From the NCBI GenBank assembly GCA_019009955.1, contig CM032230.1:6100001-6164000 (forward strand): DNA of 64,000 bases, in the 5' to 3' direction. The first letter of the stretch is position 1. Every line of letters starts with the position of its first letter. The translations under genes and the position numbers were made by a program. The notes below the pieces were generated by a model. The model was given only the letters and a program-made list of their open reading frames with translations. It was not told the origin of the DNA and did not search any database. Source of the stretch: Riptortus pedestris. Lineage: Eukaryota > Arthropoda > Insecta > Hemiptera > Alydidae. Positions 21,586-32,379 of this stretch are shown piece after piece.

Positions 21586-22216
21586 TTAACAGAAAAAATA
21601 TAATTTCGGAAATATTACACCTGTATCAACAGAGACAAATAATAAACTACCAATTTATTGCACAATATTGCATACACTGTTACACGTTTCAAACTTCTTC
21701 TTCTAAAAATCTCGAATGCCCATTTAGAAGGAAATCCAATGCATTTTAATTATTTTTCTAACAAATAATGGCGCTGGGAAAATGTTTCATAATCGTGATA
21801 CATGAAGCTGAACATGTGATAAATTGATACAGTTTTCTGGAATATATTTGAAAAAAAAAAGATGGGATATCAATATTGACGTCAATACATTATCAGCTAT
21901 GACTCACAGTGAATGAGTCAAATGTATTTTTGCCTTCTCCTGCAATAGTAGCTGCACAATTCTGTGCAATTCGTGGTCATTTAAATCAATTCTATCTGAT
22001 TGGGTATTTGATACGAAATAACGACACGTTATTTCGTGCGTTTCATTCCTTAAAACGTGATTTGTGAAATATTTAAAAGTCACGAAAAATTCTTTCATTT
22101 TATATGTTGTACAATGGTCTCAAGATAAATTAAACAGCTGAATGCCATTGCCTTAACACACATTGGAACGCTTTTGCTTAACTAGAATTGGAATTGTTAT
22201 ACAAACAATATATAGT
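21586..22216. other. No gene seen
   Basis: AT-rich sequence. A 64-codon frame at 21904-22098 (-) has no recognisable domain. Confidence 0.4.
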
Positions 22217-22358
22217 TTTTAGCAGATTTCCATTAAGGAAAATTAGCTACTCATTTGGCACTCATGACGTGACATTCAAAATTTCCTCGAATGTCCATCG
22301 ATATTACCTAGTAGATGACGAAAATGAGGTCCGTTCAAAATGATATATATATATATTG
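22217..22358 (-). repeat. HLE fragment, 3' end only
   Basis: TTTT, then 'agcagatttcc', a worn palindrome, 'atgtccatcgatattacc', 'gacgaaaatgaggtccg' and a short (TA)n. It ends 33 bp before the MITE. Confidence 0.8.
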
Positions 22359-22392
22359 ACGGTAGAGGATGGTTGGGTATCTGCTATATTTA

Positions 22393-22630
22393 TCGTGGGG
22401 TTACAAGTGGAACACACTAAGTCAAAAAATATAATTTTGAGAAAACGCTCTTCAAACATCTTTTTTTTTTTTTAACATTATGGATACTAACGTTATTAAA
22501 TCGAATTAGCTTGAACCACTGGTGACTTAGTGAGTTTCACTAATAGAATCTTCTATTTCTTGCCAAGATGCAATAAAAATCCGAAAATCGATAATTTTGA
22601 CTTAAATGTGTTTCACTTATAACCCCACGA
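22393..22630. mobile_element. 238-bp MITE with inverted terminal repeats and TA duplication
   Basis: The left end TCGTGGGGTTACAAGTGGAA is mirrored by the right end (ttcacttataaccccacga). Inverted similarity extends about 35 bp, to 'taagtcaaaa'. TA flanks both sides (22391-22392 and 22631-22632). The size, TIRs and TA target fit a non-autonomous Tc1/mariner-type element. No transposase is present. Confidence 0.8.
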
Positions 22631-22636
22631 TATAGG

Positions 22637-22945
22637 TTCTTAATTCTTCAAATAAAGAAGTTTATTGAGTGTGCAGACAGTTTCAGGCACCATTGGTTCC
22701 CTTCTTCAGAGCTGATAATGAACAAAAATCAAAAGGTATAAGAAATTTGTGAACTATTGTGAAAGAGAATATATTCTTTTATACGAACAATGACCGTAAA
22801 TATAAACGAAGAAATTATTCTGTTTCAGAATTGTTAATAAATGTCTTACATCTTTTGGTTTTTGTTTATTATCAGCTCTGAAGAAGGGAACTAATGAAGC
22901 CCGAAACTGTTAGCACACTCAATAAACTTATTGAAGAATTAAGAA
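22637..22945. mobile_element. Foldback element with ~100-bp inverted arms
   Basis: The left arm (about 22637-22740) and the right arm (about 22848-22945) are reverse complements with few mismatches. Both contain 'tttattgagtgtgc' and 'cccttcttcagagctgataa' or their complements. The spacer is about 107 bp and AT-rich. The right arm includes 'ctgaagaaggg...gcccgaaac', a motif common at Penelope-like and related retroelement ends. The element begins 5 bp after the MITE's TA duplication. Confidence 0.75.
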
Positions 22946-23141
22946 TCTCAAGCAAACTCTGGAAGCCGGTAATTCCACAGAGACCTCGAATAAGAAACGA
23001 AAACGACGGTGTAGGCGATGAACGACCACCGGACCAAGTATCCGTAGACACTTGGAAGGGAAGACTCCGCCCAAGGAAACCGGATAAGACTCAAATATAT
23101 ACCAGAGATGAACTAACAACTCTTCAGTCTCAGAGATAGCC
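22946..23141 (+). other. Open, GC-balanced segment beside the foldback element
   Basis: The segment is open for about 80 codons on the plus strand to 23139, ending just before the hammerhead-like motif. The frame is rich in Arg, Asp and Pro. I do not recognise a domain. It may be the C-terminal remnant of the retroelement that carries the motif. Confidence 0.3.
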
Positions 23142-23172
23142 CTGAGGAAGCTAGAAGCATGTCTAGCGAAAC
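23142..23172 (+). ncRNA. Hammerhead-like motif (degenerate)
   Basis: CTGAGGA at 23142-23148, one extra A, then GCTAGA (23150-23155) pairing perfectly with TCTAGC (23162-23167), then GAAAC. This matches the CUGANGA - stem II - GAAA core order of hammerhead ribozymes, which Penelope-like elements carry. Stems I and III are not evident, and the extra A before stem II may abolish activity. It may simply be the retroelement end motif. Confidence 0.3.
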
Positions 23173-24029
23173 GTTGGCAACCAATATGAAGACACGGTCA
23201 AGACCCGAAGACCTTAATAGTATTAATGACCAGGACCGTGCAAGTCTAAGAGTATAATTAAGAATCTATATTTTAGCCGATGCCCAGCCATCCTGTACCA
23301 TCATTCTATAACCAATGGCTAACAATATAACTGATGATATATATAATATAAATTTAAGCTATGAATAAATTCCTAATTAATTTTTCGCAAAGAGAGAATA
23401 TTAATCAAATATTTCTATTTTTCAGGTATGTTGGAGACTGTCGTATTTAGCTATAGCAACTAATTTTAAATTCCCAAGATAAGAAAATAAATCAAGGTAA
23501 ATTTTAATCCTTTTTATAAGTAGCGACTTGTATCTAATAACCACTTACCTTTAAGACTTTAACAACCTAACACTATCGGACTAGCTATAACATTCGAGCA
23601 TTAGCTAAAGTTCCAATGGATCCAGTGAGATGATCTAAATGTTAAGATAGTATGCACTAGCATAACGTAAATTGGAATGTAATAGTGTATCTATAATTAT
23701 ATTACTATTAGGTAAACCAAGAATCCGGGCGTACCATATAAATAATAATATTTATTTGAAGAGCTCCGCAACTAGGCGATGTCGCTCAGTACCATTTATT
23801 TGAATTCTCTAAATTAAAATGTAGATAAAATTTTTTCAGAATTATTAAGACATAGTATAAAGTATATGGAAATAAAATTAAGGAAATGTTAAAATAAAGC
23901 TATGTGAAACGATAAATTTTGAGATAAATCCTGGCATGAGGGTGATGGAAGTCTAAGACACTAGTTTAAAAATGTATTATACAGAGATATAAAACGTAGA
24001 AAAATGAGTGGAATAAGTGAGGTTCAAAG
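23173..24029. other. No gene seen; contains a LINE end fragment
   Basis: About 23752-23793 reads 'atttatttgaagagctccgc' then 'ggcgatgtcgctc', which matches the extreme 3' end of the LINE copies at 40.8 and 62.0 kb in reverse orientation. The remainder is AT-rich and unassigned. Confidence 0.5.
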
Positions 24030-24351
24030 TTTGTTATAAATGTCTGTTGTCTTCAATATGATGTGGCTACCGGAACATACAGACATAAAACAAAGTACTG
24101 ACATCGACAGACAAGCTAAATTAGCAGCCAGGAAAAGAACTGTGGACATCGAAAGGTTGACTGCACAAGACATGAAACATGTAATTAAAACAGATGTACT
24201 CTATGACTGGACAACCGACTGGCTACAAACTGACAACAAACTCCGAGAAATACTAGACAACCCAAACAAAGGAAAATTTCCGGAAAATCTAATAATATTT
24301 ATCAAATATAATAAAAGCGTCAATGTCCAGAAATGGCTATGTAAGAAATAA
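24030..24351 (+). pseudogene. LINE fragment, RNase H end and downstream region
   Basis: The predicted peptide has the RNase H C-terminal signature MWLPEHTDI...DIDRQAKLAA, corresponding to the usual W-x-P-G-H...N-x-x-A-D motif, with G changed to E. It continues with DMKHVIKTDVLYDWTTDWL and stops at 24351. Elements of this class also carry endonuclease and reverse transcriptase domains, absent here. No tail or target-site duplication was recognised, so this is a decayed internal fragment. Confidence 0.7.
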
Positions 24352-24855
24352 ATGTTTATAATTATTTATATATCTCCTGAGATGTTAAACGTTAGAGGAA
24401 CCAGTTGATCAGGTCGATACAAAGGTCTTATATAAATGCATGAAAAACTACATATTATACATGCAAATTTATAGCTACATACATTATATATTATTTTTAT
24501 TGCTAAATAACAGCGTTTATATACATTATTGACCAAACTAATCACATCATTTGCGTTCTCATGTTTTTTGTATCTTCAAGAGGCACTGATGATGGAGCTT
24601 GCTTGCTCATTATAAATGCACGTTGCATTATAAATACTTGTAGATAATGAGGCTCATTTATTGATCCTATAAAGAGTAATACTCGTATTTATTGTAAAAA
24701 CAATTTCTTTCATAGTTAATTCTTAAATAATAATTACAAAATTCGCTAATAATAAGTAATAAACAGTTTGTCTTGTTTGTTTTATGCAACGTAAAAATAC
24801 TTTAACTCAAGAAAAAGAAATGTGAAAGAAAGAAGAGAAGTGTCATTAAATATAC
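24352..24855. other. No gene seen; AT-rich
   Basis: AT-rich, partly low-complexity sequence. No repeat landmarks recognised. Confidence 0.4.
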
Positions 24856-25620
24856 TTTTAGCAGATTTCCCTGAGGGAAATCAGCTATTGAGGTCGTACT
24901 CATGACGCGATTTTCAAAAGATTTCTTCAAATGCCCATCGATCCTACCCAGGAGATGACAAAAATGAGGTCCGTTCAAAATTATATATATATATTTGTCT
25001 GTTAACGCAATTTTTGTTTGATCGTTACAAAACTCGATATATAAACGTTTAATGTAAAAAGGCAGATCAAGTTCCTTAATGGCTGAAATCGGCCCCGGGG
25101 GCGGGGGGGTGTCGAGGGCGGATTTTCGAAAATTCAAAATATCTTCGTTATTATGCATTGGATCAAAAAAGTGTATAGAACCAATCTTATTGTAAATTAA
25201 ATTTACTATAAATATTGTTATATACATTTATTCTCTATCTTGAATATTAACTGAGATATTTGCATTTTTATGAAGTGTGTGGTAGGGCATAGTTCGGATT
25301 ACGTCGGCCATCTTCGTCATTTCTCGGCTCAGGTGGATGCTTCTTCTAACCTGTCGTTTCTACCTTACCTTACCTTTTTTACTTTGTGAGATTTATGCGA
25401 ATTTGTTCTGTTCATCCGCGCCCCCCTTCTTTAGTTCTTCGACTACTAAAATTTGAGTTATTAAAATATAAATTATTCTCACAATTCAGAAGCCGTTTCA
25501 GTTGGGAATTTATTTTAATTAACTAAAAGATTTCTCATTATCTAATCACGGTGGTATTGTGTTACCAGTATGCAGATTTCTCTATTGTAAAACTTCACAG
25601 GGGAAATCTGCTTAGTTTAG
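24856..25620 (-). mobile_element. HLE repeat, D type, nearly complete
   Basis: TTTT, 'agcagatttccctgaggg', body with a poly-G run (about 25095-25110), 'atctcttgaatattaactg' region, and a D-type 5' segment about 330 bp long with 'cggattacgtcggccatctt' and 'cacggtggtattgtgttacc'. It stops at 'cttagttta', losing the outer GTCCGTCACG terminus. The D segment is nearly identical to that at 30124-30933, so the two copies are young relatives. Confidence 0.85.
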
Positions 25621-25687
25621 TTAAATTCGTTTCTTAAATTATTTTTTTTTTTCCAAATGTCCATGAATAGCTAATAAATAGGTGATG

Positions 25688-26283
25688 AAAGGGGCTGCGT
25701 TAACTAAGGAGATTTCGAAATCCATTTGCATTTATCTCAAAACGTAAAAGGTCAATGAGAGCAATATTTGGTATTTAAGCTCCAAATAAAGTGCTCCATA
25801 ATATAACACTTTACTATCAATATGAGATGAGTAGAAGTGGGGGTTTACTAAAGGCCGAAAACTAAATAATACAAATATCTCAGTTAATAATCAAGATAGA
25901 AGAAAAACGTACATGACAACATTTACTGAGCATTACATTTGCAATAAGATTGGTTCTACACAATTTTTTGATCCGACGTATAGTAACGGTGATATTAAGG
26001 ATTTTCGGAATTCCCCTTTAAACCCTCCCTACCTCTGTTCGGATTTCAGCCATTGACGAACTTGATCTTTGGTTTTACATAAAACGTTTAAATATCGAGT
26101 TTGATAACAGTCGTACAAAAATTGCGACTACTAGAGCGTTAACAGACTAAAATAATATATACAGTTTTGAAAGGTTCTCATTTTCGTCATCTTCGATCGA
26201 TGAACATTTGAGAAAATGTTTCATAAATCTTGTCATGAGTACTGCCTTAATGACAGATTTCAGTTAAGGGAAATCTGCTAAAA
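25688..26283 (+). mobile_element. HLE repeat, B type, 5' tip missing
   Basis: Starts at 'ggggctgcgttaactaagg', the inner part of the 5' hairpin. B-type segment, body, no (TA)n (only 'aataatatatacag'), and 3' palindrome 'cagttaagggaaatctgct', then AAAA. Confidence 0.8.
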
Positions 26284-26389
26284 ATGTGGTAAATAGGCAG
26301 ATGGAATCCTGTGGTTCTCACATCTATATATTGAGACTGTTGTTCTCGAGTTATAGCGAGTAAAGATTTTGAAAGCCTATTAAGAGTTG

Positions 26390-26640
26390 TAAGACACTAA
26401 TGGCGGGTGTGAAGGTAGGATTTTGACGCCTCCCTGGGATATCTATGTCCGAATCGAATGATGATGATGAGCGAATGGTGATGGCAGGTGGCCGCCGATC
26501 CGGGAGTCATCTTTGATGAAGGTCTCAATGAAATGATGGCCATTCCAAGGGCCGTTTAATTACACAACCACCTGCTCCGTCTACCTGCACAGCATCTGTT
26601 AGCCCTTCCCATCAATGCCCTCTTTAAACTATAATTAAAA
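26390..26640. other. GC-balanced island with E-boxes and homeodomain-type cores
   Basis: Repeat-free sequence containing CAGGTGG near 26485, two CACCTGC-like E-boxes near 26570-26600, and TAATTA cores. No reading frame. Candidate regulatory element; the motif matches alone are weak evidence. Confidence 0.3.
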
Positions 26641-26761
26641 ATAATATTGATGGCAGTTTTTGTTAGCATAGGTTTCATCTACCTATTACTAATTTTAATA
26701 GTAAGGGCAGATTTGATATTCAGAAATAGCGCCCAACTCCCTATTTAATAAGTTAATCTTA

Positions 26762-26880
26762 TATTTATATATCTGCTTTTGAGGTTGAATTCGTGAAGTG
26801 ATTTTCGAAAGATTTCCTTTAATGTTCATCGATACTAACAAGGAGGTCCGTTCAATATTTATTTAGCAATTTTTGTTTGA
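26762..26880 (-). repeat. HLE fragment, 3' region, reverse
   Basis: 'atctgcttttgaggttg', 'gtgattttcgaaagattt', 'atgttcatcgatactaac', 'ggtccgttcaa', then 'gcaatttttgtttga' after an internal deletion. Confidence 0.65.
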
Positions 26881-26980
26881 AAAATTTATTTCTTGTTATT
26901 CTACATTTAACATTGTAAGTATAGAAATCTAAACAGCAGCTAATAAAATACACAACATATAAAACAGGAAATAAATTGGA

Positions 26981-27357
26981 AAAAAAGTCCGTAACGGCAG
27001 AGACTCCGTTAACTAAGCAGATTTCCCACGGGCCCCTAATTTGCATTTACCTCAAAACGTAAAAGTGCAAGAGAACAATATTTGGTACTTAGCGTACCTA
27101 ACAACATTTACAAAACATTAAATTGGCAATAAAATCGGTTCTATTCAACTCTTCAGACTAGTAATAACAGAGAATTTTTGAATTTTCGAAAATTCCCCCT
27201 CTAAACTCCGCTCCAGCTATTCTGATTTCAGCCATTAACGAACGTGATTTTTTTTTTTTTTTTTTTTCTTTTTTTTAAATAAATATCAAGTTTGGTAACG
27301 ATTAATCAAAACTTACGACCGCTACAGCGGGGGGGGATATAAGGGAAATCTACTAAC
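26981..27357 (+). repeat. HLE copy with large internal deletion
   Basis: 5' end 'gtccgtaacggcagagactc', body to 'gaccgctacagcgg', then directly 'aagggaaatctact'. The (TA)n and the whole 3' unique segment are missing between G8 and the terminal hairpin arm. A T-run of about 27 lies near 27248. Confidence 0.75.
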
Positions 27358-28164
27358 AATTATTTTAAGCATGGGATAAATAAAAACATTAAACCATTAT
27401 TCACAACTATAATTTCTTTTAATAAACAATATTTTTAATTAATATTTGTTTTTTGTTTCTTTTGCATAAAAGTAACCCTAACTCATAAGCAATTTACCAT
27501 ATAATGATATACAAAATATAAAATCCGATCACTGGTCTTATAAATAAATTAATAGGTAGCAAATGAATAATAACTATGAATCAATAAAGGTTTTACATAA
27601 TTTTAGACAAGATTCCTTCCGAATTTATGATAATCATTTCTTTGAGTGAAAAGTTTTTGTCTTTTTTATTTTTTATTATTCCCCTTAAATTTTTATAATC
27701 TATGATTAACTTGTCGTTTTGATAACTTAATCTTATTATACGCTTTATTAGAGTATTATAGATGTATTTTATCAGTTTTTTGGTAATAGCTATAACATTT
27801 TTAACGCTGTTGAATTATTCATGTGTTGCAAGAATGGCCGTGTTAGGTGGCGACCTGAATAATTTTCCAATCCCTAATAGAATTCATAATTGTTATTTTA
27901 TCCAGAGTAAAACATAACTGAAATATTATTTTCGCATTTACTTCCTACGCTAAGTAATTTTATGTCATACTCATTTTATGATATTAAGAATTTATTTATA
28001 AAAAAATTGAATTAAACTTTTTCATGAATTCTTTAAAAAATTGTAGATTTTGAGCAGTAATTCATTATATTTGAATAATTCAACGGGTTATAATTTTATT
28101 TTGGGAGTTTTTTTTATCTTGGAAAAGAACACCTTGCTTTGTCTTATATAAGTACTTCTAAGAG
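27358..28164. other. No gene seen; very AT-rich
   Basis: AT-rich sequence without repeat landmarks or credible frames. Confidence 0.4.
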
Positions 28165-28293
28165 TTTTAATAGAGAGTCATAATAACGAAGATATTTTGA
28201 ATTATCAAATTCTCCCTTCTAACCCCCCTATTAGACATTAGCCATTGTAGCGAAAAGTGGACGTTAATAAATAAAAAATAATAATAATTTTAA
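28165..28293 (+). repeat. HLE body fragment followed by a SINE tail
   Basis: 'gagtcataataacgaagata' to a C-run resembles an HLE body. From about 28231, 'attagccattgtagcg', 'aaaagtggacgttaataaa' and the (AAT)n tail are the SINE 3' end. The LINE at 28294 inserted into this tail. Confidence 0.65.
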
Positions 28294-29353
28294 GATTTAT
28301 TTATTTTTGGACATCACATCAAAGGTCATTTGCCCTTTCAAAAATTGTACAAAGTTAAATAACAAAAGTAAAATAGATAACAAGTAACAATAACAAATAT
28401 TAGAAAAAAACAATGACAGATAACAAAAGTGAAATAGATAAACATTTTATAAGTAAACATAAAAAAAAAAATAATAATAAAAAAAACATTGGTGATGAGT
28501 ATAGTTGGTGGATGATCAATAGGAAATGAATGGCTGAAAATACTTTCTTCAGGGTAAACATATACAAGTGTACAAAAGCATATAAAACAATTAATGCATA
28601 TAATTTGAGATCCTGTTGCACACCACAGACTTAATTTGTATATTAGATATTGTCGTATATTTGAATTTTGTGTAGGTTAGAGAATATAGTGTTAATGTAT
28701 TGGCTGCCTTACATATACGTAGATAGTTCATGTAAATTATACGGGAAGTCCTGGTAATGTCGTTTTCGGCATTCTGTCAGTACATGTCTTATCGTCAAGG
28801 GAATGTTACAAGTTGAGCAAATAGATCTGTCAGTCTTTGTCATTAAGTATGAGTGTGCTAATTTGGTGTGGCCGATTCTAAGTCTCGAGAGAAATACTTC
28901 TCTGCTAGGGTTTCTAAAACTTGATGGCCAAATGCAAATAGTGTTCTTAATAGTTCGTAGTCCGTTGTCAGTACTTGTGTTAGTCCAGTCCGTTTGCCAT
29001 GTATCTAAGATGAGGTGTTTTGTTTGTCTTGAAATGTCTTCATGTAGTACATCTATTTGTTCATATCCAAATTTTTCAGCTGGTTTTTTGGCCTCTGAGT
29101 CTTTAGTCTCATTCAGTACTAAGTATTCGTGTCCTGTCGACCAGTAAAATGTCGTGTGTTTATCTAGACTGATAAGCTCATGTTTAATTTTTTGGGCTAC
29201 TTGGTGATTTCGGTAAACATTGTTTAGTATTTGAAGACAGCCTAAGGAATCCGTGCAAATGATAATGTGTTTGCTTTGTGATTTGTGGGTGTTCTTGAGG
29301 GTCAATAGAATACCTTGGAGTTCAGCTCCTAGAATACTGTAACAATAAGACAT
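28294..29353 (-). mobile_element. 5'-truncated LINE (I/Jockey type) with 13-bp target-site duplication
   Basis: ATAATAATTTTAA flanks the element at 28281-28293 and 29354-29366. Between them, on the minus strand, are an open frame cut off by the truncation, a 3' UTR of about 400 bp with repeated 'aacaaaagt(a/g)aaatagata' (complement strand), and an end reading 'gatgtccaaaaataaataaa'. The perfect duplication and unbroken frame point to a recent insertion. Confidence 0.85.
28709..29353 (-). CDS. LINE ORF2 C-terminal part: RNase H and zinc-knuckle region
   Basis: The 214 codons are unbroken and begin at the truncation point, so the apparent start Met is not a true start. Residues about 8-12 (GAELQ) match the RNase H E motif. 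ICTDSLGCLQIL (about 31-42) matches the second Asp motif, and FYWSTGHEYLVLNETKDSE matches the final W-x-x-G-H...D region with unusual spacing. A Cys-x2-Cys-x7-His-x4-Cys cluster (CSTCNIPLTIRHVLTEC) follows near residues 180-196. These elements use the RNase H to remove RNA template during target-primed reverse transcription. The endonuclease, reverse transcriptase and first RNase H Asp are missing, so this copy cannot mobilise itself. The same cluster occurs in the copy at 39,958. Confidence 0.8.
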   Translation of the reverse strand: MSYCYSILGAELQGILLTLKNTHKSQSKHIIICTDSLGCLQILNNVYRNHQVAQKIKHELISLDKHTTFYWSTGHEYLVLNETKDSEAKKPAEKFGYEQIDVLHEDISRQTKHLILDTWQTDWTNTSTDNGLRTIKNTICIWPSSFRNPSREVFLSRLRIGHTKLAHSYLMTKTDRSICSTCNIPLTIRHVLTECRKRHYQDFPYNLHELSTYM

Positions 29354-29366
29354 ATAATAATTTTAA

Positions 29367-30118
29367 ACGATATACACAATGTTCTCCTCAAACAAACCAT
29401 CAACTTCATGTAAAACACGTTTATTTGTCACATTTATGATCTAACATGAAGGTGTGTGTAATTCAAAGAATAAACTAGGCAATTGGCAAGCTATAAAGAA
29501 TTATCTCATCACTTAACGGTGATTATTGTTTATGTTTTAAAAACAAAAATAAACCGCTATTTAATGATCTACCAGACACAATAATTCGCAATATTGATTA
29601 CAAAAATAATAACATACCTAGAGAAAAGTAGATCAATTTATGGGAAATAAATATTCTTTCAACACGCTAATAAAATCTTACATTATTCATTCTTTTATTC
29701 AGTAGTCATTAAATACGTATAATTATATTCCTTATCTAAGAGAAATATACTAGGTAGCTTATGCAATTCCTTTTACATAACTAATTGTTAATATTACCAG
29801 TAGAAATTATCTATAATTTGATTCTTAAATATTCAGTTTCAGACGCCATTTTCAGTCTGTAGTTCTTTGGAATTTGTGCTCCGCGAGTTATTTCACTAAT
29901 GTTTTTACAACTCCTTCTGCGCGTATTTTTATCATCACTCAGTTTATACTTCTCGATAACAAAATAAAATTCATTAATATATTTTTTTTAGTTGAAAGTC
30001 TTTCTAACCAAGTGAACATTTCTATCTAATGTAAAAAAAAAAAAATACTACATGGCCTATCGATAATTGAATATCTTACTGGGTTTTCTATCTTCAGTAT
30101 TTTTTTACATCTTTTACA
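29367..30118. other. No gene seen; AT-rich
   Basis: No repeat landmarks or credible frames. Confidence 0.4.
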
Positions 30119-30241
30119 TTTTTAGCAGATTTCTCTTAAGGGAAATCTGCTATTGAGGTCGTACTCATGACGCGATTTTCGAAAATTTTCTTCAAATGTC
30201 CATCGATCCTACCCAGGAGATGACGAAAATGAGGTCCGTTC

Positions 30242-30303
<62 letters not shown>

Positions 30304-30937
30304 CTGTTAACGCTCTAGCGGTCGCAATTTTTGTTTGATCGTTACGAAACTCGATATTTAACCGTTTTATGTAAAAAGACAGATCAAGTTCCTTAATGGC
30401 TGAAATCGGAACAGAGGGAGGGGGTATTTTCGAAAATTCAAAATATCTCCGTTATTATGCATCGGATCGAAAAATTGTATAGAACCAATCTTATTGAAAA
30501 TTAAATTTACTATAAATATTATAGTTATATACATTTATTCTCTATCTTGAATATTAACCGAGATATTTGCATTTGTATGAAGTCTGTGGTCGGGTATAGT
30601 TCGGATTACGTCGGCCATCTTCGTCATTTCTCGGCTCAGGCGGAAGCTTCTTCTAACCAGTCGTTTCTAACCTTACCTTACCTTCCTTACTTTGTGAGAT
30701 TTATGCAAATACGTTCTGTTCATCCCCCCCCCTTCTTTAGTTCTTGGACTACTAAAATTTGAGTTATTAAAATACAATTCAGAAGCCGTTTCAGTTGGGT
30801 ATTTATATTAATTAACTGAAAGATTTCTCATTATCTAATCACGGTGGTATTGTGTTACCAGTATGCAGATTTCTCTATTGTAAAACTTCACAGGGGAAAT
30901 CTGCTTAGTTTACGCAGCCCCTGCGTGACGGACTTTT
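30119..30937 (-). mobile_element. HLE repeat, D type, complete end to end
   Basis: T5, 'agcagatttctcttaaggg' palindrome (30124-30151), (TA)n at 30250-30299, 'cgctctagcggtcgc', 'atctccgttattatgcatcg', the D segment, 'aaatctgcttagtttacgca', and terminal 'gcccctgcgtgacggac' followed by TTTT. All family landmarks are intact. D-type segments contain 'aggtaaggtaagg'-like triplets (complement) and a near-CpG-rich 'tacgtcggccatcttcg' block absent from other types. Confidence 0.88.
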
Positions 30938-30940
30938 ATT

Positions 30941-31732
30941 TTAGTTTTCAGCCTTCAGTAAACCCCCATTTCGAATAGTAATACGCTGTTATATCATGAA
31001 CTACTTTATTCTAAGCTTAAATACCATATCGACAGTTTTGATCAGCAACCACGTTTGTCAAAAAAATAATAAATCCTTATTTTTGCATATTTAAATTAAT
31101 TATACTGTTCTTGATGTTCTATTTGAAGGGAATATTTAAAGTTATTTTAGTATTTTGAAGTAATTTGAAGTAATATATCAATATTTTCATTTACTGAATG
31201 ATTTATAAGTTCTTTATGTTTCCTGTAAAAGTAGTTTTTTTGACATACGTGTTGCTGATCAAATTTGTCGAAATATTGTTTTCAAGAGACCTTTATTATG
31301 AGAGATACATGTTAATTCGTTGTGTGATGACGCCAACAATTAAGATTTTACATTCTTGTTTCGTAAATATTTATTTGATCTATATCATACTTAAACACTA
31401 AAGATCATATTTGCCATTGGCAGAAGTCGAACATGGAATACTGGCTGTATAGAGTGGGAATTCTGAAATTCAAAATATTTCCGTTTTATGTGTGGGGGAT
31501 TGCAAAAAGTTTTAGAACAAATATTGGTGCACAATTGTTATTCCACGAACTATTTCCTAACTCAGATATTAAAAGCGAGTTAATCGATTTTTCTTGTGCC
31601 TTCAGTATCTACCCCCTCGTCTACTCATCGTTTTTTTTTTTACATAAAAATAGGAATATGTTGTGAGATGAGGTTAATAGTATACTATACCCGCAATTGG
31701 GAAATCTGCTTAGTTTACGCAGCTCCTGATAG
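30941..31732 (-). repeat. HLE copy, older, 5' portion with insertions
   Basis: Begins with 'cagccttcagtaaaccccca', continues through 'ctgttatatcatgaactac', later 'agaagtcgaacatgg' and 'ttcagtatctaccccct', and ends with 'gaaatctgcttagtttacgc' then 'agctcctga', a worn terminus. Abutting the young copy at 30937. Confidence 0.6.
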
Positions 31733-31849
31733 AGGTAATCTTTACTTTTTTCTTCTGTTCTAGATTTCATACCTTTAATTGTATTTTGTCATATAGTTTA
31801 TCTCTAGTTTTAGAATGTCGAACACGCGTAACAATTTTTGAAAATAGGC

Positions 31850-32281
31850 TTCGAGTCCTAACTCGATATTTAAATGTTTTATGTGAATAAAGATCAAGTT
31901 CGTTAATGGCTGAAATCGGACCAGTGGGAGGTGGATCAGAGGAGAGGATTTTCGAAAATTCTAAATATCTCCGTTGCTATAAGTCGGATCGAAAAACTGT
32001 ATAGACTCAATCTTATTGCAAATTAAATTCACTATAAATATTGTTATATACATTTATTCTCTATCTTGAATATTATCCGAGATATTTGCATTTTTATTAA
32101 GTGTGTGCGGATAACGGACGAGACTAGATCGGCTAACTTCGGTTCTAGTCGTGAGTTTCCGCCAAAAGCTAGTTCGGCCGCTCCCGTAACTGTTCGGCTC
32201 TCGTGAAATTTCTCTAAAGTAAAACTTCGTGTGGGAAATCTGCTTAGTTTACGCAACCCCTTACGTGACGGACGTTTTTGA
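31850..32281 (-). repeat. HLE copy, A type, 3' half missing
   Basis: Body from 'taactcgatatttaaatg' to 'ttgaatattatccgag', then the A-type segment 'ggctaacttcggttctag' and 'gccgctcccgtaactgttc', ending 'gtttacgcaaccccttacg' and GTGACGGAC. No hairpin end. Confidence 0.75.
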
Positions 32282-32379
32282 GATATCACTCATGAAGCCA
32301 TCAAATGTCAGAAGAAGCTATAAAAAACATGACAGTTTAGAAATATACCAAAACAATTTGACATATACGTAGCTATTTG

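Noticed and set aside
22894..23139. An 81-codon gene
   Set aside because: It starts inside the arm of the foldback element and shows no known domain; kept only as a possible retroelement remnant.
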